DNA from: Dryomyza anilis
Taxonomy: Eukaryota; Arthropoda; Insecta; Diptera; Dryomyzidae
Assembly: GCA_951804985.1 (NCBI GenBank)
Contig: OX638133.1
Location: 8,886,501-8,950,500 of the forward strand
Reading direction: 5' to 3'
DNA length: 64,000 nucleotides
Of the stretch, positions 13,026-25,399 are shown one piece after another. The notes below the pieces were generated by a model. That model made no database searches. It was given only the letters and a program-made list of their open reading frames with translations, and was not told the DNA's origin. The translations under genes and the position numbers were made by a program. Positions within the stretch are counted from its first letter, which is position 1. Every line of letters starts with the position of its first letter.

Positions 13026-13350
13026 TTTACCCTCTTTTATAATTTACCACACGGATAGAAAAGATTTGTTTGAATATGTTAGAATGTATTTAAAAAGTAA
13101 TACGAAATTACCATACATGTATTAGGAATGAAGTTGAATTAAATTATAACCGAAATTTAATTTATTTTTGTTTACGTTTATACATTATTGTATTGTCCAG
13201 CAGAATCTGTCAAATTTACATTTATATGTTAGAATACCAACATAACATTTTAATTGCATTTGAATAAACTATTTCTTGGCAATTTACTTGGTTAAAACTA
13301 TGTTTCGAAACACAGAAAATGCTAATCCAATCTAAATACAACGTATGTTC

Positions 13351-13740
13351 GCAACGCTTGTCTTAATTCGATAATTTATCGACTGACGGCAACGTTGTGC
13401 AGCATTTTCTATCTACGCCATCTTTTGCCATCGTTTGAACATATTGATGTATGAAAACAAACAAAGTAGAAATTGGATTTAAATAAGTGTATTCTTGCAA
13501 CATTCTTCTTGTATACGAAGTTGGCACTCGTGGAGCAGAATTTTCTACCTACGTCTCTTTTGTCGTCGTTTGAAGTATGTATAGGGTAATTTTAAACATA
13601 CTGATGTTTTAAAACAAACATATAAATGAATTCAAATGTAAATAAAGCTATTCTTGCAGCTCTCTTCTTGTATACAAAGTTGACACTCAGTGATCGGCAT
13701 TTTCTGCGTACGTGTCTTTTGTTGTTCGTTGAGAAAACGA
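13351..13740. repeat. ~160-bp tandem repeat, three decayed units
   Basis: CTTCTTGTATACGAAGTTGG at 13504 and CTTCTTGTATACAAAGTTGA at 13664 mark two units 160 bp apart. Both contain a CATTTTCT...TACG...TTTTG stretch and AAACAAACA. A more decayed unit starts near 13351. Confidence 0.6.
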
Positions 13741-14199
13741 GTTCGCGTCGGTAATAATTTGGTTATTTGTAAATTAAATAAATAAATAAATTCAGTTACA
13801 AACAGTACAAATAGTAAGTAACAGAGTATAATATAGTGCAGTATATAATATCTGAAACTAATGTGAAAAAACCACAAATAAAACAGAATTTGGCATGTTT
13901 TTTTTACAAAAGCCTCCGTGAATTCCTTGCCTACGCTATGTGCTATACTGAGATCAACTGTAACTGTACCAAATATAAATCGAGCCTGGATCGTCTGGTT
14001 TAGCGTCTGCTGCGTCTGCCAATTGTGCATTCATTGATCCTGTCACTTGTACTTGCAGTTTTAAACGAATTATTTATTTATGCATTTAAAAATTTGTATA
14101 TGAATTCAATTATTATAAATTTCCAATGTGCGTGTTTAAAGATTTTTAATACAAATTAAAAAAAAAACATTTTATTTTCAGGATTTCTTTCCAAAAATA

Positions 14200-14570
14200 T
14201 TGAAATATGTTTCTATGCAAACATACTACTTTTTGTACTGAAACAACTGATATGTTTCACTGGAAACATATTTATATTCAGGTCTTTCAAAATTATGTTT
14301 TAATTTGGACATATTTATGTTTCGGTTCAGTTTGCATGTAGTAATTATTATGTTTCCATTAGAACATACACCATTTTAAGGAGCTACATTAAATTGTTTC
14401 CGGGATATTATAATGTAAGTTAGAGCTCATTACAACACTGTTCAAGTCTCAATACGATCCTGTTTACAAATGATTCATCAGTCAATTATATATTATGTTT
14501 ACATAAAATTCCAAACATACATGTTAATGCCTGCAAAATTATGTTTGGGAGAGCCCTTTTTTTTGCAGCG
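14200..14570. repeat. Dispersed repeat R3, copy 1
   Basis: TGCCTGCAAAATTATGTTTG...AGCCCTTTTT at 14527 recurs at 24915-24950, each preceded by a region dense in ATGTTT and AACATA words. The stretch 14570-15500 is T/A-rich, with no gene seen. Confidence 0.5.
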
Positions 14571-15521
14571 TGCATTTTTTTTTCATTTTGCTTTTTACTT
14601 ATCTTCATTTAAAGGTTTACTTTTTTTAAGTTTTTTTTTTATAAAATCTAGAAATTCATAACACTTACATCTTCATTTATCCCAAATTATTCCCAAAAAA
14701 TTTTATAAATCTTCCTTTTATGGCGTATAACATGTCAGCAACAGCGTGACGAAGTTAACAACGCATTTTTTTCTAAAAACTTTTTTCCGAAAATCAATGT
14801 TGCTTCTTTCAACTAAATAATATTCCATTGATGCTGCTCCCTTTTTTAGTTTTCCTATTTTTTTTTTTTAGTTTTGATCGAAACTACTTTTGGTGTTTGC
14901 CAACAAAACCTTTGAGCAGCGACAACAAATGTGGAGGTGTTTTTTGTGCTGTCAATTGTTGTATTGCAAAAACAATTGTTTTGTATTTTTTTTGTTTTTT
15001 TTTTATTTTTATTGTTCTTCTATAGCATTTCATCATTTTTCGAATGCAATCTGTTTGATTTTGCCCAAATAGAAAACAAAATGCCAAACGAAATTCAATG
15101 CAAAACAACAATGGGGAAAGTTTGTGCCAAAGACAAATACAAAAAAAATTAGAAATAAATTGTTGAAATCTACGTCAACTGCAGCGTAATGCAAAATGTC
15201 AAAATGTCTTGACATCAATTCGATGCGGTTGTCACAATTTAAATGTTTTTGAAATTGCAAATTATTTATAAATCAACAAAAATTTGTAAAAAAATATATT
15301 TTTATTTTGACAAATATAGATAGATTTTCGGTATTTCGAAACGAAACGACGAAACGAAAAATTGCGGTAAAATTTCATCACTCAAATTAGGATTTCATGT
15401 TATTTGATTTTTAAAATATTAAAATTGGTTTTAAATTTTAGTCATTCGAATCGGAGTACAGAAAGAGGCGGTTATTAAAAATATATTTTAAATAAGTTGC
15501 TTTGAATTTATTTTCGAAATT

Positions 15522-15923
15522 CTATGGATTCTCCACAATATATTCTCCATTTGCATCGTCCCACACAGGAAACCAAATTTTCTCACGTTCAGCACTGTTC
15601 GATTGTGGACTTTTGTTCATATTTTCAGCGGTACTGCGTCGCAATCGAAGTGACTGAAATAGAAAGAATAAAGAAAAATAATTAAATATTATAGATCTTA
15701 TTCAATATCTGTTTTCCAACTCAGTTCACATTGTCTTCAAAACTTTATACTATAAATTGAAATATTTTAATATTATTCAATAAATAAACAATTATTGAAA
15801 TAAACTTGAGGAAATACCAACATTTCGTGATAACCCATCATGATTTGTCAATGTGTTTGTTTGCACTGTCGCGATAAGAACGACAAATAAAAATATTAAT
15901 ATTGATGATATTTTGAAAAACAT
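15522..15923 (-). CDS. Small secreted peptide precursor 2 (unknown family)
   Basis: I do not recognise this protein. On the minus strand, exon 1 starts at ATG 15923 and encodes a strong signal peptide (MFFKISSI, then a hydrophobic core ending near VQTNT) followed by LTNHDGLSRN. Exon 2 (15653-15522, acceptor TTTCTATTTCAG) stays open for 43 codons, from SLRLRRSTAEN to WDDANGEYIVENP, and ends in TAG. A minus-strand AATAAA lies 10 nt beyond (15512-15507). The join must be phase 0. The donor after Asn34 (AAT|GTTGGT, end 15822) is weak, and ACA|GTGCAA inside the signal region is an alternative. The stronger donor one codon later (G|GTATTT) gives a frame that stops quickly. The likely product is 77 aa with a mature part of 50-55 aa, a dibasic Arg-Arg and no Cys. 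An Inr-like TCAGT sits about 60 nt upstream of the ATG. Confidence 0.5.
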
Positions 15924-16381
15924 TTTTCTTAAGACACAAAATAAACTTTCTACTCTACTCACGGAGTGTAAATTAAGTACTGAATAAAAAAATTCAAAAT
16001 GTTTTGTTAAAATGACAAAATATTTAATTATATTAAGTACGGCGCAATCGCTGTGGAGATTCAAACTCACTATTTCAGCTGTGTGTTTTATATCAATGAA
16101 GGGACCGGACATTATATTTACAGATTAGTCATCAATTGTTGTCTCTATAGATCGGAAAGTAGACATTTTACATGTAATATTATTAAAATTATTCGAAGCG
16201 AAAAATATAAATATACGAAAAATATAAAATATATATATAATATATATATAATTTACAATAATACAAATTTTGATTTTGTCATTGCTTTGCTCAAAATTTC
16301 AGATCACCCCATTTTTTAAAATTTATAACAAAAGACTAGTTCTTTCACAGTATTTTCCTACTAATCACAATGATTTTAACC

Positions 16382-16470
16382 GGGCTCTAATCACGTAACT
16401 TATCGTTTTTGGCTCAATAGGACCATCGATATCGTTAGACGATTATCGTCATACGTGATTAGAGCCATGG
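16382..16470. mobile_element. Short palindromic MITE-like unit
   Basis: GGCTCTAATCACGTAACTTA at the left is mirrored by ATACGTGATTAGAGCC at the right, with an inner imperfect pair around TATCGT...ACGATTATCG. The unit is about 89 bp and could form a hairpin. Confidence 0.5.
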
Positions 16471-16587
16471 TTTCTCACCAGAAATAATTAAACTGTAGAA
16501 ATAAAATAAAATGATTTGGTAAATAACCTACGGGAAAACGTACCGGTCCTAGACTAGGCACATGACTGGTTCCTCTGAGAAAATTTA

Positions 16588-17583
16588 CTGGTAAAATTTT
16601 TCACTAAAAATTCAATTTTTAACGGAAAATTCAATTCTTCACTAAAAATTCAATTTTTCACTAAAAATTCAATTTTTCACTAAAAATTCAATTTTTCACT
16701 AAAAATTCAATTTTTCACTAAAAATTCAATTTTTCACTAAAAATTCAATTTTTCACTAAAAATTCAATTTTTCACTAAAAATTCAATTTTTCACTAAAAA
16801 TTCAATTTTTCACTAAAAATTCAATTTTTCACTAAAAATTCAATTTTTCACTAAAAATTTAATTTTTCACTAAAAATTCAATTTTTCACTAAAAATTCAA
16901 TTTTTCACTGAAAATTCAATTTTTCACTAAAAATTCAATTTTTCACTAAAACTCAATTTTTCACTAAAAATTCAATTTATCACTAAAAATCAAATTTTCA
17001 CTAAAAATTCAATTTTTTGCTAAAAATTAAATTTTTCACTATAAATTCAATTTTTCTCTAAAATATCAATTTTTCACTAAAAATTCAATTTTTCGCTAAA
17101 AATTAAATTTTTCATTAAAAACTCAATTTTTCACTAAAAATTCAATTTTTCACTAAAAATTCAATTTTTCGCTAAAAATTAAATTTTTCAATAAAAATTA
17201 AATTTTTCACTAAAAATTCAAATTTTGACTAAAAATTCAATTTTTCACTAAAAATTCAAATTTTCACTTAAAATTCAACTTTTCGTTAAAAATTTAAATT
17301 TTCATTAAAAATTCAAATTTTCACTAAAAATTCAATTTTTCACTAAAAATTCAATTTTTCACTAAAAATTCAATTTATCACTAAAAATTCAATTTATCAC
17401 TAAAAATTCAATTTTTCACTAAAAATTCAATTTTTCACTATAAATTCAATTTTCTACTAAAAATTCAATTTATCATTACAAATTCAATTTTTCACTAAAA
17501 ATTCAATTTTTCACTAAAAATTCAATTTTTCACAAAAAATTCAATTCATCACTAAAAATTCAATTGTTCACTATAAATTCACT
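16588..17583. repeat. 19-bp satellite, array 1
   Basis: The unit TTCACTAAAAATTCAATTT repeats about 50 times. The first 270 bp are nearly identical, and the later part carries many substitutions and length changes. Flanks on both sides (GGTACG...CCAGTCATGTG and ACCGGTCCTAG...CCGGCAACTTTAACATGG) belong to a dispersed repeat that occurs without the array at about 36757-36892 in inverse orientation. Confidence 0.95.
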
Positions 17584-17724
17584 CATTTTTCCCGCATGGA
17601 TGAGATAATTAACCGGTCCTAGTTCTGGCTCTTTTATATGAACCCAACCGGCAACTTTAACATGGCGTTGTCTTAGGGAGGGTTCAATTAACACCACATT
17701 TAGCAAAACAAATTATTTAAATAT

Positions 17725-18600
17725 ATTTTTTTATTATTACTTTTTTATATATTTTAAAGTTTAGTTTATTTTAATTTACATTTGCATTATATTTTATTTT
17801 ACCTTCTCCTTCATGCATACACATTTCACTAATAATTTCACCCTTGCATGCGTGCATTATAACTACTTGGAAGACGTACTGTATTTAAATCAAGGCAGTA
17901 CCGAAAAACAGTCTACGAATTATAGACGCATTAGTTGCTGCGTGTAAATAAGTTTCGTGACTATGGGACCACCAATTGCCTTTTCGCTTCACTAGCAACA
18001 TGTTTAGCATGGACACGATCTGTCTCCTCATGTAGACCTATAGACTTATAACAGAACTGCTCTTCAAGATCCTGTCCTTCGTCGGTACCAATGGTAACGG
18101 TCACCTGATAGGTTGTTTACCCGCAGGGTATGTTACGAAATATGATCATACACTCAAAATAAAAAGTCTGCTATTAATAGCAAACTCTGAATGCTAAATT
18201 TTAGCAAACTTTAAATTGCATTTACAGCATACTTTTATCTGCAATAACGAACTGTTTGCTGGGAATCTTAGTTCTGCTAGTGATCAAGATCGTGCTAGTG
18301 TCACTGGTGTGCATATCGCTAGTGTAGCTAACCTGCACTAGTTGGCGTCACGAGACGCTGTAGCTAAATGTGTCTATAATTCGTAGACTCTTATTCGATA
18401 ACATGTTTATTTAAAAGAGATATTTCTTCTACGTAATAATAATGCACGCATGCAAGAGTGAAATAAAGGTACAATAAAAAAATAAGAAAAATAAAAATAA
18501 ATAAAATAAATATAATAAAAAATAATAATATAAAAATAAAAAAAGTAAAAAAGTATATCAGAAATAAAAAAAATATATTAAAATACAAAAAAAAAAATAT
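17725..18600. mobile_element. Long inverted-repeat element
   Basis: The left arm (17725-17940) and the right arm (18365-18600) are inverted relatives. The paired words are TTGCATGCGTGCATTAT with ATAATGCACGCATGCAAG, and AGTCTACGAATTATAGAC with its inverse. Both arms also share a T- or A-rich outer part. The ~420-bp spacer contains several CACTAG/CTAGTG words. There is no coding capacity. Confidence 0.6.
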
Positions 18601-19042
18601 TTTCTTTTTTAATATGAATTGGAGTTAACAGCAAAAAAAATTAATTAAAACAGCTAAAATTCTCTGCTCTAATAGCATAATAAAAGTTTACTTAAACAGA
18701 AAACTGTCATTTTCTGGTTCAGCAAAATCCGGCGCTTTCCTCTTTTCAGCAAACATTTTTGCTATATTGATATGATAATGATTATAATTTTAATAAATGC
18801 TCAATATTACTTCTCAATTATTTCGATTATTTCGGGACATGCTACTCATAAAAAGGTTTTCAAAACAGCAATAAAAAAAAGGCCATAATGTTGGTTGTTT
18901 AAAAAATACCATAATGTTGGTTTTCTGACACGAAAATATTGATATCTTTTCTATCAATAAAAATATTCATTAAAACACAAATAATTATTCTTCAAATATT
19001 TTCTAATATTTCACTATAATTCAAAGTAATTATTTAATTATA

Positions 19043-20095
19043 AATTTAATGTCCTATCCCTAGTAGAAATTTGTCCGATGCGCCATCGGGAAATGATCGA
19101 GTTTTCGTTGGGTAAGCCCTATTAGAGAAAATATGATCATTGCCTTTGCATGCCCTTATCATGCCTACCATAGCAGGGTTTATATTATCTAAACAGTAAA
19201 TGTTCCCGATCATAGCTACATTATTTGTTCGTCCTAATGAAATTAGCATCAGACAATGATCGAGATTTAATGAAAGAAACCCTATCCCTAGTAGAAATTT
19301 GCCCGATGCGCCATCGGGAAATGATCGGATTTTCGTCGGGTATGCCCTATTAGAAAAAATTTGATCAATGCCTTTGCATGCCCCTATCATGCTTACCATA
19401 CCAGGGTTTACATCATCTAAGTAGTCAATGGTCCAGATCAAAGCTACATTATTTATTCCTCATAACGAAATCAGCATCAGGCAATGATCGAGATTTAATG
19501 AGAAAACCCCTATCCATTTTTTTATGAAATCTTTACATTTATTTACAAATAATGATTACCCATAACATTCTTTTTCTTATCTTTAATTTAATATTTATTT
19601 TTAATTATCCAAATATAAAATTAATATTTTAAGTTAATTGTAAATATCATTGAAAAGACCATTTTACCAGTTGCATCATCACATAAAATTATGCTCGGGC
19701 TCTGACAAGGCAATTTTCGGGTAAATAATGAAATAGGAAATTACCCGATAGGTGCATGATCAGAGCACTGCGTTACAAGGACATCGTGCCCATGATTTGT
19801 TACCTCGATTGGACCTCGCATAACCCGATCATCTCAAATAATGACATGATCAGTTCATGAGCATGGCCCTACCCAAATTTCTACTAGGGATTATGCTTGG
19901 GCTCTGACACGGTAATTGTCCGTAAATAATAAAATGGGGAATTGCCCGATCAGTACATGATCATGGCCTGAGATCAGTACATGATCAGGACACTGCGTTA
20001 CAAGGATATTATAGGCCTCGTCATATCCCGATCATCTCAAATAATGACATGATCACTTCATGACCATGGCCCTATCAAAATTTCTACTATTGATA
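19043..20095. repeat. Clustered MITE ends sharing CCCTAGTAGAAATTTG termini
   Basis: Two tandem ~235-bp units begin CCCTAGTAGAAATTTG (19048 and 19282) and carry GATGCGCCATCGGGAAATGA. Two further units in the other orientation (about 19680-20095) end CAAATTTCTACTAGGG or a decayed form, and carry CCCGATCATCTCAAATAATG. All are rich in ATGATC. Related termini occur near 216-230, 25140, 30190 and 43510, so the family is dispersed. Confidence 0.6.
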
Positions 20096-21329
20096 TTTGA
20101 ATTTTAACGAAGTTGCATTTCATAAAATGTTCAATAAAAAACCAATAAGAAAACTTTTAAAATTCTATAAAATGTATTTAAATATTCTTTGCAATTTAAA
20201 ACCAACATTACCACTGAAATAAATCCATCTTTAAAAACGAGCTTATTACGTATAAAACAAATATCTAAAGAAAAATATGCCTGGAACTAAAAATGAGTAG
20301 TAGGACAACAGAATTAAAGAAAAATACATACAAAATACTTTGCAGGACACTGCATAGTACTACGTAGACATCTCATTATGCAACTTGTGCCTTTGCTTAA
20401 AGCTCAGCAGCCTGCCTGATGGATGGGTGACATAATGAGTGTCAAAAGTCTAGCTGAGCTCTGAAAGGTATAAAGTGTCCTATTTAAAACTAAAAAAAGT
20501 AAAGCAACATCACAAAGTGCTACAAAAGAATAGCAAAATAATAAGGTATAAAAGTAAAAGGAGTAACGTAAAAAATAAACTATACAATTTTAGCTATGGA
20601 AATTTAAAGAAAAGGTCTGTCTATAGAGCTACACAAAAAAAAAGCAATTAGATATAGCAAAAGCGTTTCGTTACAAAATTTAAACCCGAAACGAGGAAGA
20701 ATACCGAAACCAAAATCGAAAGCATTATTTTGTTGTGTTGCAAAAGTTGATTACAAAAAGTTTTTTTCGGTTACCGTAACAAACATTCGTTGCATTCAAC
20801 CTCTCTGCCAAATAATACTGAAAATATATACACAGAAATTCCCTTTAATTGACAATAGTTTAATAAACTTAGTTGTAACAACGAAATTCTTTCGGTTAAA
20901 ACTAAATTTCTGCAAGACGTTTTAATGGAACTTTCATATTCGGTTGGCATGACAAATTATCTCATATAAATACATCAAATTGTTCCAAAATTGATTTTTT
21001 GGTTATAAAAGTTTGAGTTTTGAAAAACGAAAAAACATTTGAGAACACCGAATAACTTCTTTGGGCAATAAATTTCGATTATGTGTGAATGCCCCATACT
21101 ATCAGAATAACATATTCATGACCTATTTTCATAATTTTTATTAATACCTTTCCATTAATAAATGAAAATGCTTAACCACGATATATCATTAAACTCGGTT
21201 ATCGCTATAATTCTATCAAACTGAATCGAAATGTGCCACAATCCTTTTAAAATTAATACATTTCACACGCTTTACAACGTATTACAAACTACATAGTACA
21301 ATTTTTACGATCCTTTTACGTGTGTCAAG

Positions 21330-21600
21330 CATTTAACGCTTCGTTTCGTCATTCAATTTCAGCTCTTTCCATTCATAATCATCACCATTACCATCATCTA
21401 CCTCTTCATATAGTTTATTATAGCAAGTTCTAGCCAGTCGCTCTATTAAAACCCTGCCTGGCATAAATAAACAATGAGCTGCGGCTGCCAAATTTAATCC
21501 CACGACTGTCATTGAGTTCGTGTCATTCACAAAATGCCAATTGCAATAAATATTCATTCAGTTTGACGCTTATTTTGACATTTCGTGGCGTATTTCAAGA
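21330..21600 (-). other. Unique block with a 74-codon minus-strand frame
   Basis: The minus frame (21557-21333) begins MNIYCNWHFVND and ends DDYEWKELKLNDETKR with mixed, non-repetitive composition. No family or signal peptide is recognised. The text around GGCAGCCGCAGCTCATTG and CCAATTGCAATAAATATTCA looks like insect conserved non-coding DNA. It may be a small exon or an enhancer, and I cannot decide. Confidence 0.25.
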
Positions 21601-21837
21601 CTCCCATTTTGTGGGGGTTACGTGTGAGAAATGTGCTGACAACGATACCATTTGATTAATCAAATTAGTAGGGTGTTTTCTGGGTGAAGACTTTGGGCAA
21701 TTAGGCACTTAGTGTGTTAATATTGTGGTACATTTACGAAAATATTATAATTTCCTATTACCTATTATGTGGCTTTTTGTTGATTAATTCCAGATAGATT
21801 TAAAGATTGCATTGAAATTATGTGGATTATTTTATTC

Positions 21838-22580
21838 TCTAAAAATTCAATTTTTCACTAAAAATTCAATTTTTCACTAAAAATTCAATTTTTCACTAAA
21901 AATTCAATTTTTCACTAAAAATTCAATTTTTCACTAAAAATTCAATTTTTCACTAAAAATTCAATTTTTCACTAAAAATTCAATTTTTCACTAAAAATTC
22001 AAATTTTCACTAAAAATTCAAATTTTCACTAAAAATTCAAATTTTCACTAAAAATTCAAATTTTCACTAAATATTCAAATTTTCACTAAAAATTCAAATT
22101 TTCACTAAAAATTCAAATTTTCACTAAAAATTCAATTTTTCACTAAAAATTCAAATTTTCACTAAAAATTCAAATTTTCACTAAAAATTCAAATTTTCAC
22201 TAAAAATTCAATTTTTCACTAAAAATTCAATTTTTCATTAAAAATTCAATTTTTCACTAAAAATTGAATTTTTCACTAAAAATTAAATTTTTCACTAAAA
22301 ATTAAATTTTTCACTAAAAATTAAATTTTTCACTAAAAATTAAATTTTTCACTAAAAATTAAATTTTTCACTAAAAATTAAATTTTTCACTAAAAATTAA
22401 ATTTTTCACTAAAAATTCAATTTTTCACTAAAAATTAAATTTTTCACTAAAAATTCAATTTTTCACTAAAAATTCAATTTTTCACTAAAAATTCAATTTT
22501 TCACTAAAAATTCAATTTTTCACTAAAAATTCAATTTTTCACTAAAAATTCTATTTTTCACTAAAAATTCTATTTTACAC
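21838..22580. repeat. 19-bp satellite, array 2
   Basis: This is the same TTCACTAAAAATTCAATTT unit as array 1, about 39 copies. They fall in blocks of variants: first CAATTTTTC, then CAAATTTTC, then a run of TAAATTTTTC, then CAATTTTTC again. Block structure points to local amplification of single variants. Flanks differ from array 1. Confidence 0.95.
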
Positions 22581-23365
22581 TAAATATATAATTTATCACA
22601 AAAATTATTAAATATATAATGCAAACAAAAATAAATAAATTATTAAATTTGTTGCATAGTTTTAGGCATGCACTGAACCAAGAGTTTGTGTATTTGCTAA
22701 AATCAAAATATCGCTGTACTCAATGCAATAAAATTCTTAATTACAGAATTCATTTGTGTTTTATTTGCAAATAAAATCAATTGTTCTGATATAGGTAATT
22801 GCATGCAGTTCAGTGAACTCTTAAGCAATTTCATTAATATTTAATTCGTCGTTCTCAGCACCCTTTTCTCCACATAATTCCCTAAGTAATTTTGAACTGC
22901 GTGCAGACATCAATAATTGCATTGAATGCAGTGGAATTTACAGCACACTTTGCAAACATAAAAACTAAAATGGACACGCCTATAAACAACGGCATGAACC
23001 GTGGAACAAATGAAGAATTTATCTAATAAAATGTTAAAAAATCAATTGTTTTAATGTCAGAGGCAGGCATACAAAAAAATCAAATTAAAAAAAAATTAAA
23101 TAAAAAATATATTGTTTTCTTTTGCAATATTATTTTTGAAAAGTTATCAAAAATATTATTTTGATCTATAATATCTATAATGCTTTATAAAATAAATTTA
23201 TAATTGATAAAAATATCGTAAATGTCTGGTGATGAATTATCTCCAAAAAGAAATATCTTCGGGTAGAATTGTCTCTGATAAAAATTTAATTAGAAAGAAT
23301 TATTCGGAGGATGAAGAATTGTCTGTGGGAAGAAATGTATTCAAAAGAATGGTCCGACGACGAAT

Positions 23366-23673
23366 AATAATAATAATAGTTTGGCACTACAGTCCTATAT
23401 AGAACTTCGGCCGAGCTCTCTCACCATTTTGAGCTGTGCGTGTTATATTTGTACTCAAAGTTGTGGGACCTACAGTTTATTGCCGAATCCGAACGGCGGG
23501 TGAGAGCTTTTCATAGGCAATGGTTTTACTCTCGTAGGTTTGCCATTTACTGACGAGAGGTAGCGCGGTATAGAAAAATGTTTCTATGAAAAGATGTTGT
23601 TAGTCCCAGTCCAGGCTTGAACCGGACACCTTTCGGCTCGCAGTCCAACGCACTAACCACTGAGCTACCGCTA
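23366..23673 (-). mobile_element. tRNA-derived SINE with 12-bp target duplication
   Basis: Read on the minus strand, the head is GGTAGCGGTAGCTCAGTGG, with an A box TAGCTCAGTGG and a B box GGTTCAAGCC about 40 nt later. A ~220-bp body and a short TTA-repeat tail follow. Perfect direct repeats CCGACGACGAAT flank it (23354-23365 and 23674-23685). The anticodon stem does not fold well, so this is a SINE and not a tRNA gene. It is inserted in a decayed AATTGTCTC tandem array. Confidence 0.85.
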
Positions 23674-23921
23674 CCGACGACGAATGGCCAGAGAAATAAA
23701 TGTATATGTGAAGAATTGTATAAATTTGTCTCAGTGAACTATTTTCCGATGAGATTTATCGAGGAAAAATACGCATCTATGCCGAATATTTCATATAACA
23801 CAGAAAAAAATATTGAACGTAAATATAGCAACTGAGATTAATTGATACAAAATATTCAAGTCTATTAAATAATTCGTATCTCCAATTAATTATATTAATA
23901 GTATAAATTAAATCCTTGCAT

Positions 23922-23970
23922 GGTTGGTGTATATGCTAAAATATATGTATGAATAGCATATACACTAACC
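23922..23970. other. Near-perfect 17-bp hairpin
   Basis: GGTTGGTGTATATGCTA and TAGCATATACACTAACC pair over 17 positions with a single G-T wobble, around a 15-nt AT loop. It lies in otherwise featureless AT-rich DNA. The arms are too short for a usual animal pre-miRNA, so it may be a tiny palindromic element. Confidence 0.6.
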
Positions 23971-24799
23971 GAAGAAGATACAAAAACAAATGTTCGTAAA
24001 ACTGTAGTAAATTACGTAGCTATCAAAAAAGTAATCGCGAATATTCTTCCTGATTTGAAGAACTTAAATTCCTGCCTAAAGTATTTAGTAAAAATTTTAC
24101 TACTTACTATATTATTCTAAGAATCAAAAAAGATCTATAATAATAAAATACAGCCCACTGTACAGTACACACTATAAACTCAGCACCTCTTTGAGCATGT
24201 CATGCGAAAGCACAAAAAAACCGGAACAGAATTAAGTATCAATGTTGTAATTAGGCTCTTAAGTGTTTCCCTTTTGTTTGAAACAGAATGCCGAACGTAC
24301 CAGTGAAAACTATTTTTGTGCACAGCGTTTTACACACACACACAAGTGCAATATATTATATGGTAAAAATAAAAAAAATGTCCGTGCAGTGATTTCCGTT
24401 TCCGATTTTAATTTGTATGCCGCACGCAATGAAAACCAAACGAAATCAGGTTAAAAAGTTCCGAAAAGTATTTCCAACACTGTTCGAGTGGTTACACGCC
24501 CCCCCCTCCTAACCAGTCGCCTGTTTCCCACAATCAGTTGCTTTTCAACACTTTGAGTCTATGTTTATCCTTTTATTATTTCTCATACTAAGAGCATTTT
24601 TAAAACACAGAGAAAATAAATATTGCATGCTAAGCATAAGAGAATAATGTTTGTGACAATCGTGAATATGCTTGAATATAATTATAACGTAATAAATATA
24701 AGAAGTAACATCTAATTACATTATAATTGAATTGTATAATTATTTTGTTCAGATTGAAATATTATTATACGGATTTATATGAATTTACTATATTAAAGT

Positions 24800-24955
24800 T
24801 TATTATTCATTCTGAACATATTATTTATGTTTGAACGAAAACATATGTTTGGCTGCTATAATGTTTTGCAATGCAATAATACTTTTGTTTGCATAAAACA
24901 CTAAAGATATATGTAATGCCTGCAAAATTATGTTTGAGAAAGCCCTTTTTGAAGA
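24800..24955. repeat. Dispersed repeat R3, copy 2
   Basis: This shares TGCCTGCAAAATTATGTTTG and AGCCCTTTTT with copy 1 at 14200-14570, with similar AACATA-rich text before it. Confidence 0.5.
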
Positions 24956-25399
24956 TAGAAGCAAGAATTTCAATTGATTTACATAATCATATCCTCTCTA
25001 GAATTGTTCTCTCTTTGTTGGTCTTTCACTATCCAAACAGAAAATTATTTTTTGCGTGATATTTTCCTTGTCATAATCTGACTATACTAATATGAGCAGG
25101 TGCACCATGAGCAGGTCGTGATCATTTCTATCCCAATAGAGTAAATGTCTACTAGGAATTAGCCTCTACAAATTTTATAGACACATATCATATTCTAAAT
25201 ACCACAATCTGCTAGTTTTGGGTATAAGAAACGAATTCTACATTTACGGTTATCATATAGGTTAATTGGGCAATGAGTTGGTTGTCGCAACAAACTTTGT
25301 TTCTGTTTATTGACATGATTGATACAAGTTGACAATATATGATAATTGTTTGATTTCTTTAGTTATTTTATAATTATTATAAATTGAACTATTGTGCTA

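Noticed and set aside
13632..14030. 132-codon minus-strand frame
   Set aside because: It runs through the 160-bp tandem repeat and a T-rich stretch. Composition changes abruptly and no motif is recognised.
23600..23673. A possible tRNA gene on the minus strand (A and B boxes present)
   Set aside because: The anticodon stem does not pair, there is a 220-bp body with a TTA tail, and a 12-bp target duplication brackets the whole. It is a SINE head.
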